A stretch of 64,000 bases of DNA from VKMB-3413 sp041027365. GTDB lineage: Bacteria; Pseudomonadota; Alphaproteobacteria; Rhizobiales; Rhizobiaceae. Under the pieces are notes generated by a model. That model saw only the letters and a program-made list of their open reading frames with translations. It was not told the DNA's origin and made no database searches. Shown here piece by piece: positions 47,513-57,264 of the stretch. Every line of letters starts with the position of its first letter. Position 1 is the stretch's first letter. The DNA lies in contig NZ_JBFTEH010000006.1 of assembly GCF_041027365.1 (NCBI RefSeq), forward strand, positions 124,001-188,000, read 5' to 3'. A program made the translations under genes and the position numbers.

Positions 47513-47922
47513 CTCCACCTCCGCCAGCGACCGGCCGCAACCGGGCCCCCGCCGCCACATCGGATCAGATTACACCATATCTTCCGAAGGGGAATGGTGT
47601 GTTCAGCCTTGGGAAACGCGCTGGAAGCTTGATCTTGCGTCTCCCGGCGATCCCGCGCATAATGCAGGCTCGGGCATTTGCAGACCCGGAGTCTGGCAGA
47701 CGGTTCCCAGTCGCATCCTTGCGGCCTTCTTGCCCGCCGATCGCAGAAATCGATCCGGTGCCTTTGCGAGCCGTCCCTTTCGCCGCCCTTTGTGAACCTC
47801 CGAAGCATCGGACGCCGGCGACCGCCGCCGTCCCCCGCATCGAGACCAGCGCGCCCGCCGATCGCGGCGCAGGATCGCCGCACCATCACGCAAGCGGCAC
47901 AAGACTTAAAGGTAACCACGCC
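47513..47922. other. Intergenic region upstream of cspA (410 bp)
   Basis: No gene is supported. Divergent promoters for the DUF3616 gene and the cold-shock gene must lie here. The proximal 200 bases may be a long 5' untranslated leader, which is common for cspA-type mRNAs; AAAGGTAACC precedes the cspA start. I see no convincing structured element. Confidence 0.5.
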
Positions 47923-48135
47923 ATGAGCCAGACAGGCACCGTCAAGTTCTTCAACGAGACCAAGGGTTTCGGCTTCGTCACGCCGGACGGTGGGTCGAAG
48001 GACGTGTTCGTCCACGTCTCGGCGCTCGAGCGCGCCGGCATCTCCTCGCTCCAGGAGGGCGACAAGATCAGCTTCGACACCGAGCCCGACACCCGCGGCA
48101 AGGGCCCGAAGGCGATCAACGTCCAGCGTCTCTAG
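47923..48135 (+). CDS. cspA: CspA-family cold-shock protein
   Basis: A 70-residue OB-fold RNA chaperone with both RNA-binding motifs: GTVKFFNETKGFGFVTPD (RNP1 KGFGFV) and KDVFVHVSAL (RNP2 VFVHV). Full family length. The next two genes on the same strand are a small basic protein and rpsU, a grouping often seen in Rhizobiales and suited to translation at low temperature. It is one of several csp paralogues expected in such a genome, so the gene number is not assigned. Confidence 0.95.
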   Translation: MSQTGTVKFFNETKGFGFVTPDGGSKDVFVHVSALERAGISSLQEGDKISFDTEPDTRGKGPKAINVQRL

Positions 48136-48245
48136 AGGGCGCGGCGGCCGAGCCTCTACGGCGGATTTGCCTCGCCGGCCGTTTGACCATATCTAAGCGT
48201 CCGGAACGATCCTCGTCCGGATGCCTTCAGGAAGGAGTCCGGTCG

Positions 48246-48485
48246 ATGGACAAGTCCGAAATGGCGCGCGAGCGCGCCGAAGCGCTGATGCCCGGACCGC
48301 CGGCCCGAGCCGAAAAAGGCTCGGCGGGCGTGATCATCGCGGCGGAAGCCAAGGCGACGCAGGAAAAGACCGCTCGGCTGAGAAAGCTGCGGCTCGAACG
48401 CGACGCCGCGACGCCGCCGGTCGAGGCGGCCCCGAAGCGGGCCGCTGCAAAGACCACGCGGTCCCGCAAGAAGGCTGCCGGCTGA
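48246..48485 (+). CDS. Small basic protein of unknown function between cspA and rpsU
   Basis: A 79-residue protein starting MDKSEMARERAEALMPGP and ending in an Ala/Lys/Arg-rich tail (RAAAKTTRSRKKAAG). The middle part (KATQEKTARLRKLRLERD) is predicted helical. A strong ribosome site (AGGAAGGAG) precedes the ATG at 48246, which supports that the gene is real. The basic tail suggests nucleic-acid contact. No named family is recognised. Confidence 0.75.
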   Translation: MDKSEMARERAEALMPGPPARAEKGSAGVIIAAEAKATQEKTARLRKLRLERDAATPPVEAAPKRAAAKTTRSRKKAAG

Positions 48486-48578
48486 GCCGAGCGAGACGCT
48501 CGTCAGCCGCCGCGCCGCTCCGGCTTCGGGAGCGGCCGCAGCCTGTCGGTATTGGCAACGGAAGCAGAGGGAGTCGCT

Positions 48579-48812
48579 TTGAAAGTCGACGTCAGAGACA
48601 ACAATGTGGACCAGGCCCTGCGGGCCCTGAAGAAGAAGCTGCAGCGCGAAGGCGTGTTTCGCGAGATGAAGGCGCGCCGCGCCTATGAGAAGCCCTCGGA
48701 GCGCCGCGCGAGAGAGAAGCAGCAGGCGATCCGCCGCTCGCGCAAGCTCGCCCGCAAGCAGGCGCAGCGCGAGGGACTGCTCCCCGCCCCGAAGAAGCGC
48801 GCCTCGCGCTGA
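48579..48812 (+). CDS. rpsU: 30S ribosomal protein S21
   Basis: A 77-residue S21 with the family core VRDNNVDQALRALKKKLQREGVFREMKARRAYEKPSERRAREKQQAIRR given here in part only. It contacts the 16S rRNA 3' end region used in mRNA selection. The start is a TTG at 48579 (reading LKVDVRDNNV) behind AGAGGGAG; no ATG or GTG gives the correct N-terminus. A rare start on a ribosomal gene may hold down expression. Confidence 0.92.
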   Translation: MKVDVRDNNVDQALRALKKKLQREGVFREMKARRAYEKPSERRAREKQQAIRRSRKLARKQAQREGLLPAPKKRASR

Positions 48813-49010
48813 TCCTGGAATTACGAGGCAGGCGACTGCCTCTCCGCTCGCCGCCGGCCGCCGATACGGTCGGCCGATGGCGAGTCATGGCCGGCTGTCC
48901 CCCGAGCGGGGCCGCCGGCCTTTCTGTATCGGCTGGCGAGCACGTTCCGCCTTCGGTCGCCGCAACGGCAAGGCAGCGACGCTCACGGCGGCCGGCGGCG
49001 TCTGCCGGCG

Positions 49011-49139
49011 TCAGTCGACCAGGGCGAAGATCAGCCCGAACACGATGATGAAGCCGGCGATGAAGGTGAGCAGCCGGATGAAGCCCAGTCCTTCAGCCGC
49101 GCCGAACATTCCTTCCCAGATCCTGTCGATCGTATCCAA
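49011..49139 (-). CDS. Small single-pass membrane protein (42 residues)
   Basis: From a TTG at 49139 the frame encodes LDTIDRIWEGMFGAAEGLG followed by a hydrophobic helix IRLLTFIAGFIIVFGLIFALV and a final Asp. An ideal AGGAGG lies 5 bases before the TTG. The frame stays open upstream to 49364 without ATG near the right place or coding character. Small size and an alternative start make it uncertain, but the ribosome site and the clean membrane helix support it. Function unknown. Confidence 0.5.
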   Translation of the reverse strand: MDTIDRIWEGMFGAAEGLGFIRLLTFIAGFIIVFGLIFALVD

Positions 49140-49671
49140 CCGTTCCTCCTGAACCAGGCGTCGCTGGGCCTCGGGCGTTGAGGCCGTCCGTCGCGCTTCC
49201 CGCGGCTCCTGGGCAGCAAATGTGCAGCGGCGGCCGACTGTCCAGTTCGTCTGCGTGATGGATCGGCCCGGCCGCTCCGCAAGACGACTGCGATCGGGAT
49301 GAGATTCGTCGGACGACGAGGCCGCTGCCGAGCCCGCCGCGGCGTTGAAAGCCCTGTGCCGCAAGCATGTCCGGGGGTCGAAGAGGCATTTCCCGAAGAT
49401 TCGAAATTCGTTCGCCTATGTTAACGACAGCAGGGAGTATGGCGACCTACCGTTAACAGACGGATCACCCGGCCGTGAATCTTCGGCGTTCCATGCCGTT
49501 CGCGACCGAATCCGATCGATGTCTCGTGCCGGGCCTGAGGCGGCCGATGAGGTTGGCGCGAGGCTGCTGAAACGAAGGGACATGAGCACCGGTCAAGAGA
49601 GACTCGGACTGCGGGACGACCTTCAACCTGCCGTTTTGTTTCTCGCGGTGCGTAACCGAGGAGACGTCAGC
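49140..49671. other. Intergenic region upstream of the MarR-family gene (532 bp)
   Basis: No gene is supported. Two GTTAAC palindromes lie at 49420-49425 and 49452-49457, 32 bases apart (three helical turns), in a locally AT-richer stretch with TTCGAAATTCG just before them. They could be binding sites or promoter parts for the MarR-family gene that starts at 49672. The long 5' extension of that gene's open frame is not coding. Confidence 0.45.
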
Positions 49672-50157
49672 ATGAATCACCTGTGGCAGTCCACCCCAGA
49701 GCGCGCGGCCGGCCCCGGCGAAGATGCGGTGAGCATCGTGCCCTCCCTGCTCTGCATCTCCAAGACCACCCGCGCCTTCAACGCTCTGACCCTCGCCGAG
49801 ATCGGGCTTCATCCCGGTCAGGATCGCCTGCTCGACCGGCTCGAGGTGGACAAGCCGATCTCCGTTTCCGCCGTCGCGGACGAACTCGGCGTGCGGCCGT
49901 CGACCGTCTCGAAAATGCTGGACCGACTGGTCGACAAGCAGCTGATCGAGCGATGCGCGAATTCCTCCGACGCTCGCCAGACGATGGTCCGGCTGCTGCC
50001 GGAAGGCGTCAAGGCGCAGAAGGCCGTCCGCAACATCTGGCGCCGGATGGAAGAATACCTGACGACGACGATCCCGAGCGACGAGCTGGAAGCGATCAGC
50101 GTCGCACTGCAGCGCACCGACACCGTGCTGACGACGCGCCTGCGCCGCCTGCGATAG
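49672..50157 (+). CDS. MarR-family winged-helix regulator
   Basis: A 161-residue regulator. The core reads LTLAEIGLHPGQDRLLDRLEVDKPISVSAVADELGVRPSTVSKMLDRLVDKQLIER in parts, and the wing CANSSDARQTMVRLLPEG, typical of MarR. The ATG at 49672 (MNHLWQS) follows GGAGACGTCAGC. It is not coupled to a transporter; the DUF4396 gene follows 247 bp later on the same strand and could be a target. Confidence 0.9.
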   Translation: MNHLWQSTPERAAGPGEDAVSIVPSLLCISKTTRAFNALTLAEIGLHPGQDRLLDRLEVDKPISVSAVADELGVRPSTVSKMLDRLVDKQLIERCANSSDARQTMVRLLPEGVKAQKAVRNIWRRMEEYLTTTIPSDELEAISVALQRTDTVLTTRLRRLR

Positions 50158-50404
50158 CCGCGGAGAAGCATGACGAGGCCACCGGCGCCGGTCGCAGCGC
50201 CCCTCGCCGTCGCTCTCCTCGCAGGGAGCCGGCGGCGACCCCGCGGGCGGAATATGGCGCCGGTGACGCTTGGCCGGGCGCCTTTTCCCCGGCGACGGAC
50301 CCTCCAGTTTCTGGAACCGTGAACGCCCCAGGCGGTTGAGGCCGAGACGGCCGGGCCGAGATGCACGTTCAACTGCCCGGCGCTTACCGGCAGAAAGGCG
50401 CATC

Positions 50405-51139
50405 ATGGTCCCCGACTGGCTCCACATCCTCTCCATCGTCTCACTGTGCGTCGCCGCGCTCTGCGCGATCTGGATTGCGCTCGACGAGAGGCGCGAGCCG
50501 CAACACATGGGCATCATGAACCTCGTCTGGCCGCTGACCGGGCTCTTCGCCGGGCCGCTCGCCGTCTGGGGCTACCTCACCTACGGCAAGCTCGCGACGC
50601 ACAAGCGCATGCATCAGGCGATGCAGAACGACGAGGAGATGCCGAACAAGAAGTACACCCCCTTCCCGGCGATGGTCGCCAAGGGGGCGACGCATTGCGG
50701 CAGCGGCTGCACGCTCGGCGACATCGTGGCCGAATGGCTCGCCTTCTTCGTCCCGACGATCGCCGTCTGGCTCGGCTGGAAGAGCATCTTCCCCGACAAG
50801 ATCTTCGCCGTCTGGATCCTCGACTTCATCGTCGCCTTCGGCTTCGGCGTCGTCTTCCAGTACTTCACCATCAAGCCGATGCGGAACCTCTCGCCGATGC
50901 AGGGCATCATCCAGGCGGTGAAGGCCGACACGCTGTCGCTGACCTCCTGGCAGCTCGGCATGTACGGCTTCATGGCGATCGCGCATTTCTGGATCTTCGC
51001 CAGCCTTCTGAACGTGAAGCTCGAGGTGAACAGCGTCGAGTTCTGGTTCATGATGCAGATCGCCATGCTCTGCGGCTTCGCCACGGCCTACCCCGTCAAC
51101 TGGTGGCTGATCGAGAAGGGCATCAAGGAGAAGATGTGA
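50405..51139 (+). CDS. DUF4396 integral membrane protein
   Basis: A 244-residue multi-pass protein: MVPDWLHILSIVSLCVAALCAIW, MNLVWPLTGLFAGPLAVWGYL, LAFFVPTIAVWLGW, FAVWILDFIVAFGFGVVFQYF, QLGMYGFMAIAHFWIFASLL and FMMQIAMLCGFATAYPVNWWLI. The hallmark GATHCGSGCTLGDIVAEW, with two Cys and a His, could bind metal. The family occurs in many bacteria and lacks a firm function. The start at 50405 follows AAAGGCGCATC. Confidence 0.88.
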   Translation: MVPDWLHILSIVSLCVAALCAIWIALDERREPQHMGIMNLVWPLTGLFAGPLAVWGYLTYGKLATHKRMHQAMQNDEEMPNKKYTPFPAMVAKGATHCGSGCTLGDIVAEWLAFFVPTIAVWLGWKSIFPDKIFAVWILDFIVAFGFGVVFQYFTIKPMRNLSPMQGIIQAVKADTLSLTSWQLGMYGFMAIAHFWIFASLLNVKLEVNSVEFWFMMQIAMLCGFATAYPVNWWLIEKGIKEKM

Positions 51140-51199
51140 GCCGCGGCCGGGGGACGTCCGGAACGGCCGCGCAGGGAACGGACCGCTACTCCTCCGCCC

Positions 51200-52207
51200 C
51201 TACGAGCCCGGGTCGGCCGCACCCGCTGTGAACGCTGCCTGCGCCTCCGCGTCGAGGCTTTGCGGCCGGTCGAGATAGCGGGCGGAGTGGTGCAGCGTGG
51301 TCATCCGCTTCGCCCCGGCCTTCGCGGCGAGTTCGCCGGCCTGGCGCGCCGTCAGGTGATGGCGGGCCCGGGCCTCGTCGGCATCCTCCTCGAGGAAGGC
51401 CGCCTCGATGTAGAGGTGGTCCGCCGCCGAGGCGAGGCCGACGATGCGGTCTATGTTTTCCGGCGTGTATGCGGTGTCGACGACATAGGCGATCCGTTGG
51501 CCCGGCGCGACATGGAGGGCGCCCTCCTTGAGGCGGCCGAGCGGCACGCTGCCGCCCGTGCCGACGTCGATCGGGTAGTCGTCGGAGGCGCCGGCGCGCA
51601 CCGCCGTCTTCGCCGCATCGAGCCAGGGACCGACTTCCAGCCCGAGAGCCGTCAGCCCCTCCGTCCAGACATTCACCCGCAGCCGCTCCTGCAGGGCGAA
51701 GGCGAGGCAGGGCGTGGCGTGATCGAGCGTCACCGCCTCGACGACGAGATCGGCCTCGTCCAGCACGCAGCCCGGCGCGACCTCCGCCGGCTCCAGAGCA
51801 CGTTGCCGGAAGGCATCCCGCGCGGCAAATTCGCTCCAGTTCTCCAGCCGGCCGTCGTGGAACGCCGCGGCGCGGATCCGGTAGTCCTGGAAATCCTCGC
51901 CGAGGAGGTTCCAGGTATAGGCGGCGAGCTTGCCTGCGATGCCGGCGACGAGCCCCGGCGGGCCGATCACCGTCAGCGTCCCCGCCCGATAGAGCTGCAC
52001 GCGCAGCAGCCGGTCGAAGCCGATGAAATGGTCGATATGCCGGTGCGAGATGAAGACATGGCTGACCCGGGAGAGTTCGCGCCGGGAGAGCGGCGACAGA
52101 TCACCGAGGTCGAAGAGGAAGGCTCTCCGGCCGAACTGGAAGTCGACGAACAGGCCGGGATCGGAAAACGGCTCGTTGACGAGCCGCGTCTGGACGAGGG
52201 CGCTCAT
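51200..52207 (-). CDS. MBL-fold hydrolase, RNase Z-like
   Basis: A 335-residue metallo-beta-lactamase-fold enzyme. The metal motif is ISHRHIDHFIGF (HxHxDH), with further ligands in ITLDHATP-like TLDHATPCLAF, VVDTAYTPENI (Asp) and the C-terminal MTTLHHSARY (His). The arrangement resembles RNase Z-type proteins but lacks the flexible-arm exosite of tRNase Z, so tRNA processing is uncertain. Convergent with the DUF4396 gene. Confidence 0.88.
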   Translation of the reverse strand: MSALVQTRLVNEPFSDPGLFVDFQFGRRAFLFDLGDLSPLSRRELSRVSHVFISHRHIDHFIGFDRLLRVQLYRAGTLTVIGPPGLVAGIAGKLAAYTWNLLGEDFQDYRIRAAAFHDGRLENWSEFAARDAFRQRALEPAEVAPGCVLDEADLVVEAVTLDHATPCLAFALQERLRVNVWTEGLTALGLEVGPWLDAAKTAVRAGASDDYPIDVGTGGSVPLGRLKEGALHVAPGQRIAYVVDTAYTPENIDRIVGLASAADHLYIEAAFLEEDADEARARHHLTARQAGELAAKAGAKRMTTLHHSARYLDRPQSLDAEAQAAFTAGAADPGS

Positions 52208-52343
52208 GCCTCGGCAATCGCCGGAGCCGGCGGATGTTCCGGGACAAGCGGGAAGAAGCCGCCACCCGGACGGAAGGCCGGTGGCCGGAAGCTCTCGGTC
52301 CACGACCCCGGCGGAGGCTCTCCGCCGGAGCGTCCGCCTCTCG

Positions 52344-53348
52344 TCAGGCCTTCACCGGCAGCGGCGTGTCGGCGGCCTGCGCGGCGGGTCGAGCGTCGGT
52401 CACGTCCGGCGTGGTCTTCGCCGGAGCCGGAAGGGCGGCGGCAAGGCTTTGCGCCGATGCCGTCGCGGCCGGGGCGACGGCATCGCCGGCCGCAGGTTCC
52501 GCCGAGCCGACCAGCGGCGCGGAAGCGTCGTCCGCCGGGGCGAGGCGCACGACCTTGTAGCCGTGCGACTGCAGTGCCGCGAGGAACTGCGGCAGCATGG
52601 CCGCCGTGCGCCCCTGAATGTCGTGCATCAGGATGATGCCGTGCCCGCGCTTTTCCACGGCGGCCATGGCGCGGCCTTCCACCGTCTCCGGCGTGTCGCG
52701 GAAATAGTCCTTGGTGTCGATGTCGACGTCGATCACCGCGACGCCCTCGCCGGCGAGGCGGCTGCGCAGGCTCTGCGTGTCCGCGAGATAGGGAAAGCGG
52801 AAGAAGGGCGCCGGATGCCGCCCGATCGGCGCGAGCGCGTCGGTGACGGCGTCCTGGCCCTTGCGGATCTCCGCCATCGCCGCGTCGAGGCTCATCGTCT
52901 TCAGATTGGCGTGGCGATAGGTGTGGGTGCCGATCGTGTGGCCATGCTCTGCGACCTCGCGCACGAGTTCGGGATGGTAATGCGCCATCTCGCCGACCAT
53001 CATGAAGGTCGCCCCGACGCCGAATTCGTCGAGCGTCTTCAGGATCTTCGGCGTCTTCCCGGGCATCGGGCCGTCGTCGAAGGTGAGCACCACCTCCTTC
53101 GGGCGGAGCGCGATGTCGGAGATGCGCGACACGGCGATGGTGCGCCCGTTCAGGGCCGAGTTCGACACCGGCTTGAACGACTGGAAGAGCGGGAAGATGT
53201 CGCTCTCCTTCTTCTCGCTGGCATAGCCGAGGGCGGTGACCGTCGCCTCGCCCGGACGCTTCAGCGCGAGATGGCCGGCCTGATTGCTGGCGCAACCGGC
53301 AAGGAGACTGGCCGCCAAGACGGCCAGACCAACAGAGCGAAGACGCAT
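52344..53348 (-). CDS. Polysaccharide deacetylase-family lipoprotein (NodB/CE4)
   Basis: A 334-residue envelope enzyme. Lipobox LLAGC places the acylated Cys at 19. The CE4 domain has all motifs: VLTFDDGPMPG (base and metal Asp), HTIGTHTYRH (metal His pair), FFRFPYLAD, and ILMHDIQG near the C-terminal side. A ~60-residue Ala/Pro tail follows. It should remove acetyl groups from an envelope polysaccharide or peptidoglycan sugar. 136 bp upstream of the MBL gene on the same strand. Confidence 0.92.
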   Translation of the reverse strand: MRLRSVGLAVLAASLLAGCASNQAGHLALKRPGEATVTALGYASEKKESDIFPLFQSFKPVSNSALNGRTIAVSRISDIALRPKEVVLTFDDGPMPGKTPKILKTLDEFGVGATFMMVGEMAHYHPELVREVAEHGHTIGTHTYRHANLKTMSLDAAMAEIRKGQDAVTDALAPIGRHPAPFFRFPYLADTQSLRSRLAGEGVAVIDVDIDTKDYFRDTPETVEGRAMAAVEKRGHGIILMHDIQGRTAAMLPQFLAALQSHGYKVVRLAPADDASAPLVGSAEPAAGDAVAPAATASAQSLAAALPAPAKTTPDVTDARPAAQAADTPLPVKA

Positions 53349-53520
53349 GGGAACGGGTCCGAAACGATTGCTGACGTTACGGTTCGTACCGCGTTAAGGT
53401 TAACGCCCGGTTGAGACCCCGGCGCTTCTCGCCCGCGCAACCGAGTTCCGCAACGTGCGTCGGCCACTCGCCGGCCTCGCCGTGATGACGAACCGGCCCC
53501 TCTTCGGCGCAGAGCTGAGG

Positions 53521-53549
53521 CGGGCGGGAGGCGTCGGCCGTCCCGCCCG
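53521..53549 (-). terminator. Hairpin after the 703-residue membrane protein gene
   Basis: CGGGCGGGA (53521-53529) pairs perfectly with TCCCGCCCG (53541-53549) over an 11-base loop, 5 bases beyond the stop codon of the gene ending at 53555. No T-run follows. Confidence 0.6.
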
Positions 53550-53554
53550 GCCCA

Positions 53555-55666
53555 TCAGGTCTTGGCGTTCCAGGCGGCGATCGCCTCCTTGAAGGCGCGA
53601 TCGCCGGGGATGCCCTTCTCGATCGAGAGCAGCGCGCGGCGTCCGGTCGCATAGGCCAGCGGAATATCGATCCACTGCTGCCCCTGCAGGAGCGACAGAT
53701 TGTTCTGGACGGCCTGATCCAGGTTGTTCAGCGCGATGATGAAGAAGTTGTCCGAGATCTTGCCGGCGACGCCGATCAGCGGCTCGCCGCGGGCCTGCTC
53801 GGTATCCTTCAGCGCCAGCCGCTGGACGTTGGCGATGCTGCCGCCGGAAAAGTCCTTCGGCACCTGGAACAGGAGCTCGATGACGTGGCTCGCGGGCAGC
53901 GTCGGATCGGTGTTCCGCTTGATCGTCATCGTCAGCTTGAGGTTCTCGTCGGGAATGTCCGCGACCGCGCGGATCGCGTCTTCCGCCGGCTGACCGTCCG
54001 AGGGCGGCTCCTTGACCACCGACCAGACGACGTTGCCGGTTTCCTGGGTGCCCGGCTTATCCTGGGTCTTTTCCTGGTAGAACACCGCCTTCTGCGCGAC
54101 CTGCGGGGCGCCCTTGTCGGCCGCGGCTGCGGTCGCCGCCGCGTTACCTTGCGGCGTCGCGACGCCGGCCGGCGTCGCGACGCCGGCCGGCGTCGCGACG
54201 CCGGCCGGCGTCGCGACGCCGGCCGGCGTCCCGGACGCGGCTGCGGCGCCGGCGTTGGCGCCGGTATCGGGGATCGTCCCGCCGACGACGGAGGGGTTCT
54301 GGCCGATCTCGCTCTTCACCGTTGGCGTGCCCGATGTCTCCGGCGTTGCTTGGATCGGCGAGGCCGCGGCGACATTCGTCCCCTCGTCGAAGGCGTTCGG
54401 CGTCGGCTTGGCCGGCCCTTCGTCGACCTCCGTTCCATCGGGAAGCAGGCGCTGGGTGAAGCGGCGCGTCGCCGTCGCCGGATTCTCGCTGTCGGCGGCG
54501 GTGGTCGTCGCGGCCGCACCGTTGGAGGTGTTCGACGCGGTCGAAGATGCGCCGCTCGTGCCGGTATTCGCGGTCTTGGCGAGGTCGCCGAGGCCGTTGG
54601 AATCGACGAGGGTCGCCTGGATCTGGGCGCGGTAGATCCAGCCGAGCGTGCCGAGGCCGCCGAGGAGCAGGACGGCGACGCCGGCGACGATCGCGGTGCG
54701 GGCGCCGCCCCGGCGCGGCTGGCGCCGCGGCGCATAGCGCGGGGCGGTGAGGTCGGCCTCCGGGATCTCGGCATCGTCGTCGATGCGGATGTCGCGGGGA
54801 ACGCGCCGCTCGTCATGGACCCGCGGCTCCGCGCGAAGCCGGCCGAAATCCACCGGAGCGTCCGCTTCGTCCGTCTGAGGCTCGCCGGCTTCCGACGGCA
54901 CGATGAACGGCGCGCCGATCGCCGGACGATCCAGCGCTTCCGGTTCAGCCGTCTCGGCCGGAAAGAAGGGAGGCGGCGCCTGGCGTGCGGGGGCGGTCCT
55001 GGCAGTGCCCGGCTGTGCCGACGCGGGATTGGCCCGGCCCGGAGCCTCCGCCGCCTCGGCGATGGCGGCCGGAGAGCGCGGCGGGCCTTGCCGTCCGTCC
55101 GCCGCGGCGACGGCCGGGGCTTGGCGCGCTCCCGGATTCGGGCCCTCCGCCGGGCGGACAGTGGGCCTCGGCTGGGAGGGCGCCTGCGGCCGTGGCTGCG
55201 CGGCCGAACCGCCATTGCTGCCCTGCGGCGGCTGTTGCGGGGCGGCGGGCGAGGCCTTCGGCGCGGCAGCTGCGCCGTCGCCGGGGGCACGGGCCGAAGG
55301 CTGCGGCTGCGCGGGACGAGCCGGCTGACCGTTGCCGGAGCCGTTCTGCGACACGGGCCGCTCCACGGCCGGAGCTGCCGGAGCCGGACGCTGCGGCTGA
55401 GGTGCAGGACCGGGCTCACGGGCTGCCGCCTCGGCTTCGCCGCCACCGGCTGCGTCGCCGGCATAGTGCGCCTCGGTGCGGGCGATGGCGTCCTCGAGCG
55501 CCGACATGCGCGCGGCGACCACCGCCTCCGAAAGCGGCGGGTTGGCGGCACTGATCTGACGCTGGATGGCCGCGCGAGCCTTTTCGTAGACTCTTTCGCG
55601 CATCTGCGGCGTTGCTTGCGGCAGGCCGTCGATGGTCTTACGGAGAACGCCGCTCAAGTCCGCCAT
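53555..55666 (-). CDS. Large low-complexity single-pass membrane protein downstream of purA
   Basis: A 703-residue protein. Residues 1-70 are a helical cytoplasmic domain (LRKTIDGLPQATPQMRERVYEKARAAIQRQI). Residues ~75-250 are Pro/Ala/Gln-rich and disordered, and an acidic-basic part follows. One membrane helix lies at ~322-342 (IVAGVAVLLLGGLGTLGWIY). The outer part has a Ser/Thr/Ala linker with a six-residue tandem repeat (~479-504) and a folded C-terminal domain (~530-700: VVWSVVKEPPSDGQPAEDAIRAV, IELLFQVPKDFSGGSIANVQRL, IDIPLAYATGRRALLSIEKG). It follows purA by 57 bp. Function unknown; an envelope scaffold is a guess. Confidence 0.85.
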   Translation of the reverse strand: MADLSGVLRKTIDGLPQATPQMRERVYEKARAAIQRQISAANPPLSEAVVAARMSALEDAIARTEAHYAGDAAGGGEAEAAAREPGPAPQPQRPAPAAPAVERPVSQNGSGNGQPARPAQPQPSARAPGDGAAAAPKASPAAPQQPPQGSNGGSAAQPRPQAPSQPRPTVRPAEGPNPGARQAPAVAAADGRQGPPRSPAAIAEAAEAPGRANPASAQPGTARTAPARQAPPPFFPAETAEPEALDRPAIGAPFIVPSEAGEPQTDEADAPVDFGRLRAEPRVHDERRVPRDIRIDDDAEIPEADLTAPRYAPRRQPRRGGARTAIVAGVAVLLLGGLGTLGWIYRAQIQATLVDSNGLGDLAKTANTGTSGASSTASNTSNGAAATTTAADSENPATATRRFTQRLLPDGTEVDEGPAKPTPNAFDEGTNVAAASPIQATPETSGTPTVKSEIGQNPSVVGGTIPDTGANAGAAAASGTPAGVATPAGVATPAGVATPAGVATPQGNAAATAAAADKGAPQVAQKAVFYQEKTQDKPGTQETGNVVWSVVKEPPSDGQPAEDAIRAVADIPDENLKLTMTIKRNTDPTLPASHVIELLFQVPKDFSGGSIANVQRLALKDTEQARGEPLIGVAGKISDNFFIIALNNLDQAVQNNLSLLQGQQWIDIPLAYATGRRALLSIEKGIPGDRAFKEAIAAWNAKT
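54153..54230. repeat. 18-bp palindromic minisatellite, 4 full units plus a partial
   Basis: Unit GGCGTCGCGACGCCGGCC is tandemly repeated at 54153-54170, 54171-54188, 54189-54206 and 54207-54224 without a mismatch, and a fifth unit breaks off after 6 bases. Each unit holds a perfect 14-bp palindrome (GGCGTCGCGACGCC). On the minus strand it encodes the TPAGVA repeat of the large membrane protein. Confidence 0.95.
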
Positions 55667-55723
55667 GGATCGCAGTCACTCACTTGTCTAGCTGTTCGAT
55701 CGAGGTCCCGGCTCGGCGCGACC

Positions 55724-57016
<1,293 letters not shown>

Positions 57017-57264
57017 CCGGCATTCCTTCCTGTCTTACGGCCTTCTCTCGTCCGGTCGCCGGACGGGCGCGAAATTCGCGCGGACTATAGTGGAGCGCAT
57101 GCCGCGACGCGAGACGCGAGTTGGCATTTCAACGGCTTGAATCGGCAGAAACGGCAAGCCTGCCGAAAGGCTCGCGGCGGCGTCCGCTCCTGTCGATCCG
57201 TCAGATCGGCTTATTTTCGCAGCGGGCGCTTTGCGCGTCCGCCCCTGCCCGATAAACGGGCGAA

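Noticed and set aside
54153..54230. CRISPR array at the tandem repeat
   Set aside because: The units are contiguous with no spacers and lie inside a coding frame, and there are no cas genes.
54114..54635. Plus-strand 173-codon frame through the minisatellite
   Set aside because: It exists because the repeat is self-complementary. Outside the repeat it is Ala/Val/Arg-rich antisense with no ribosome site.
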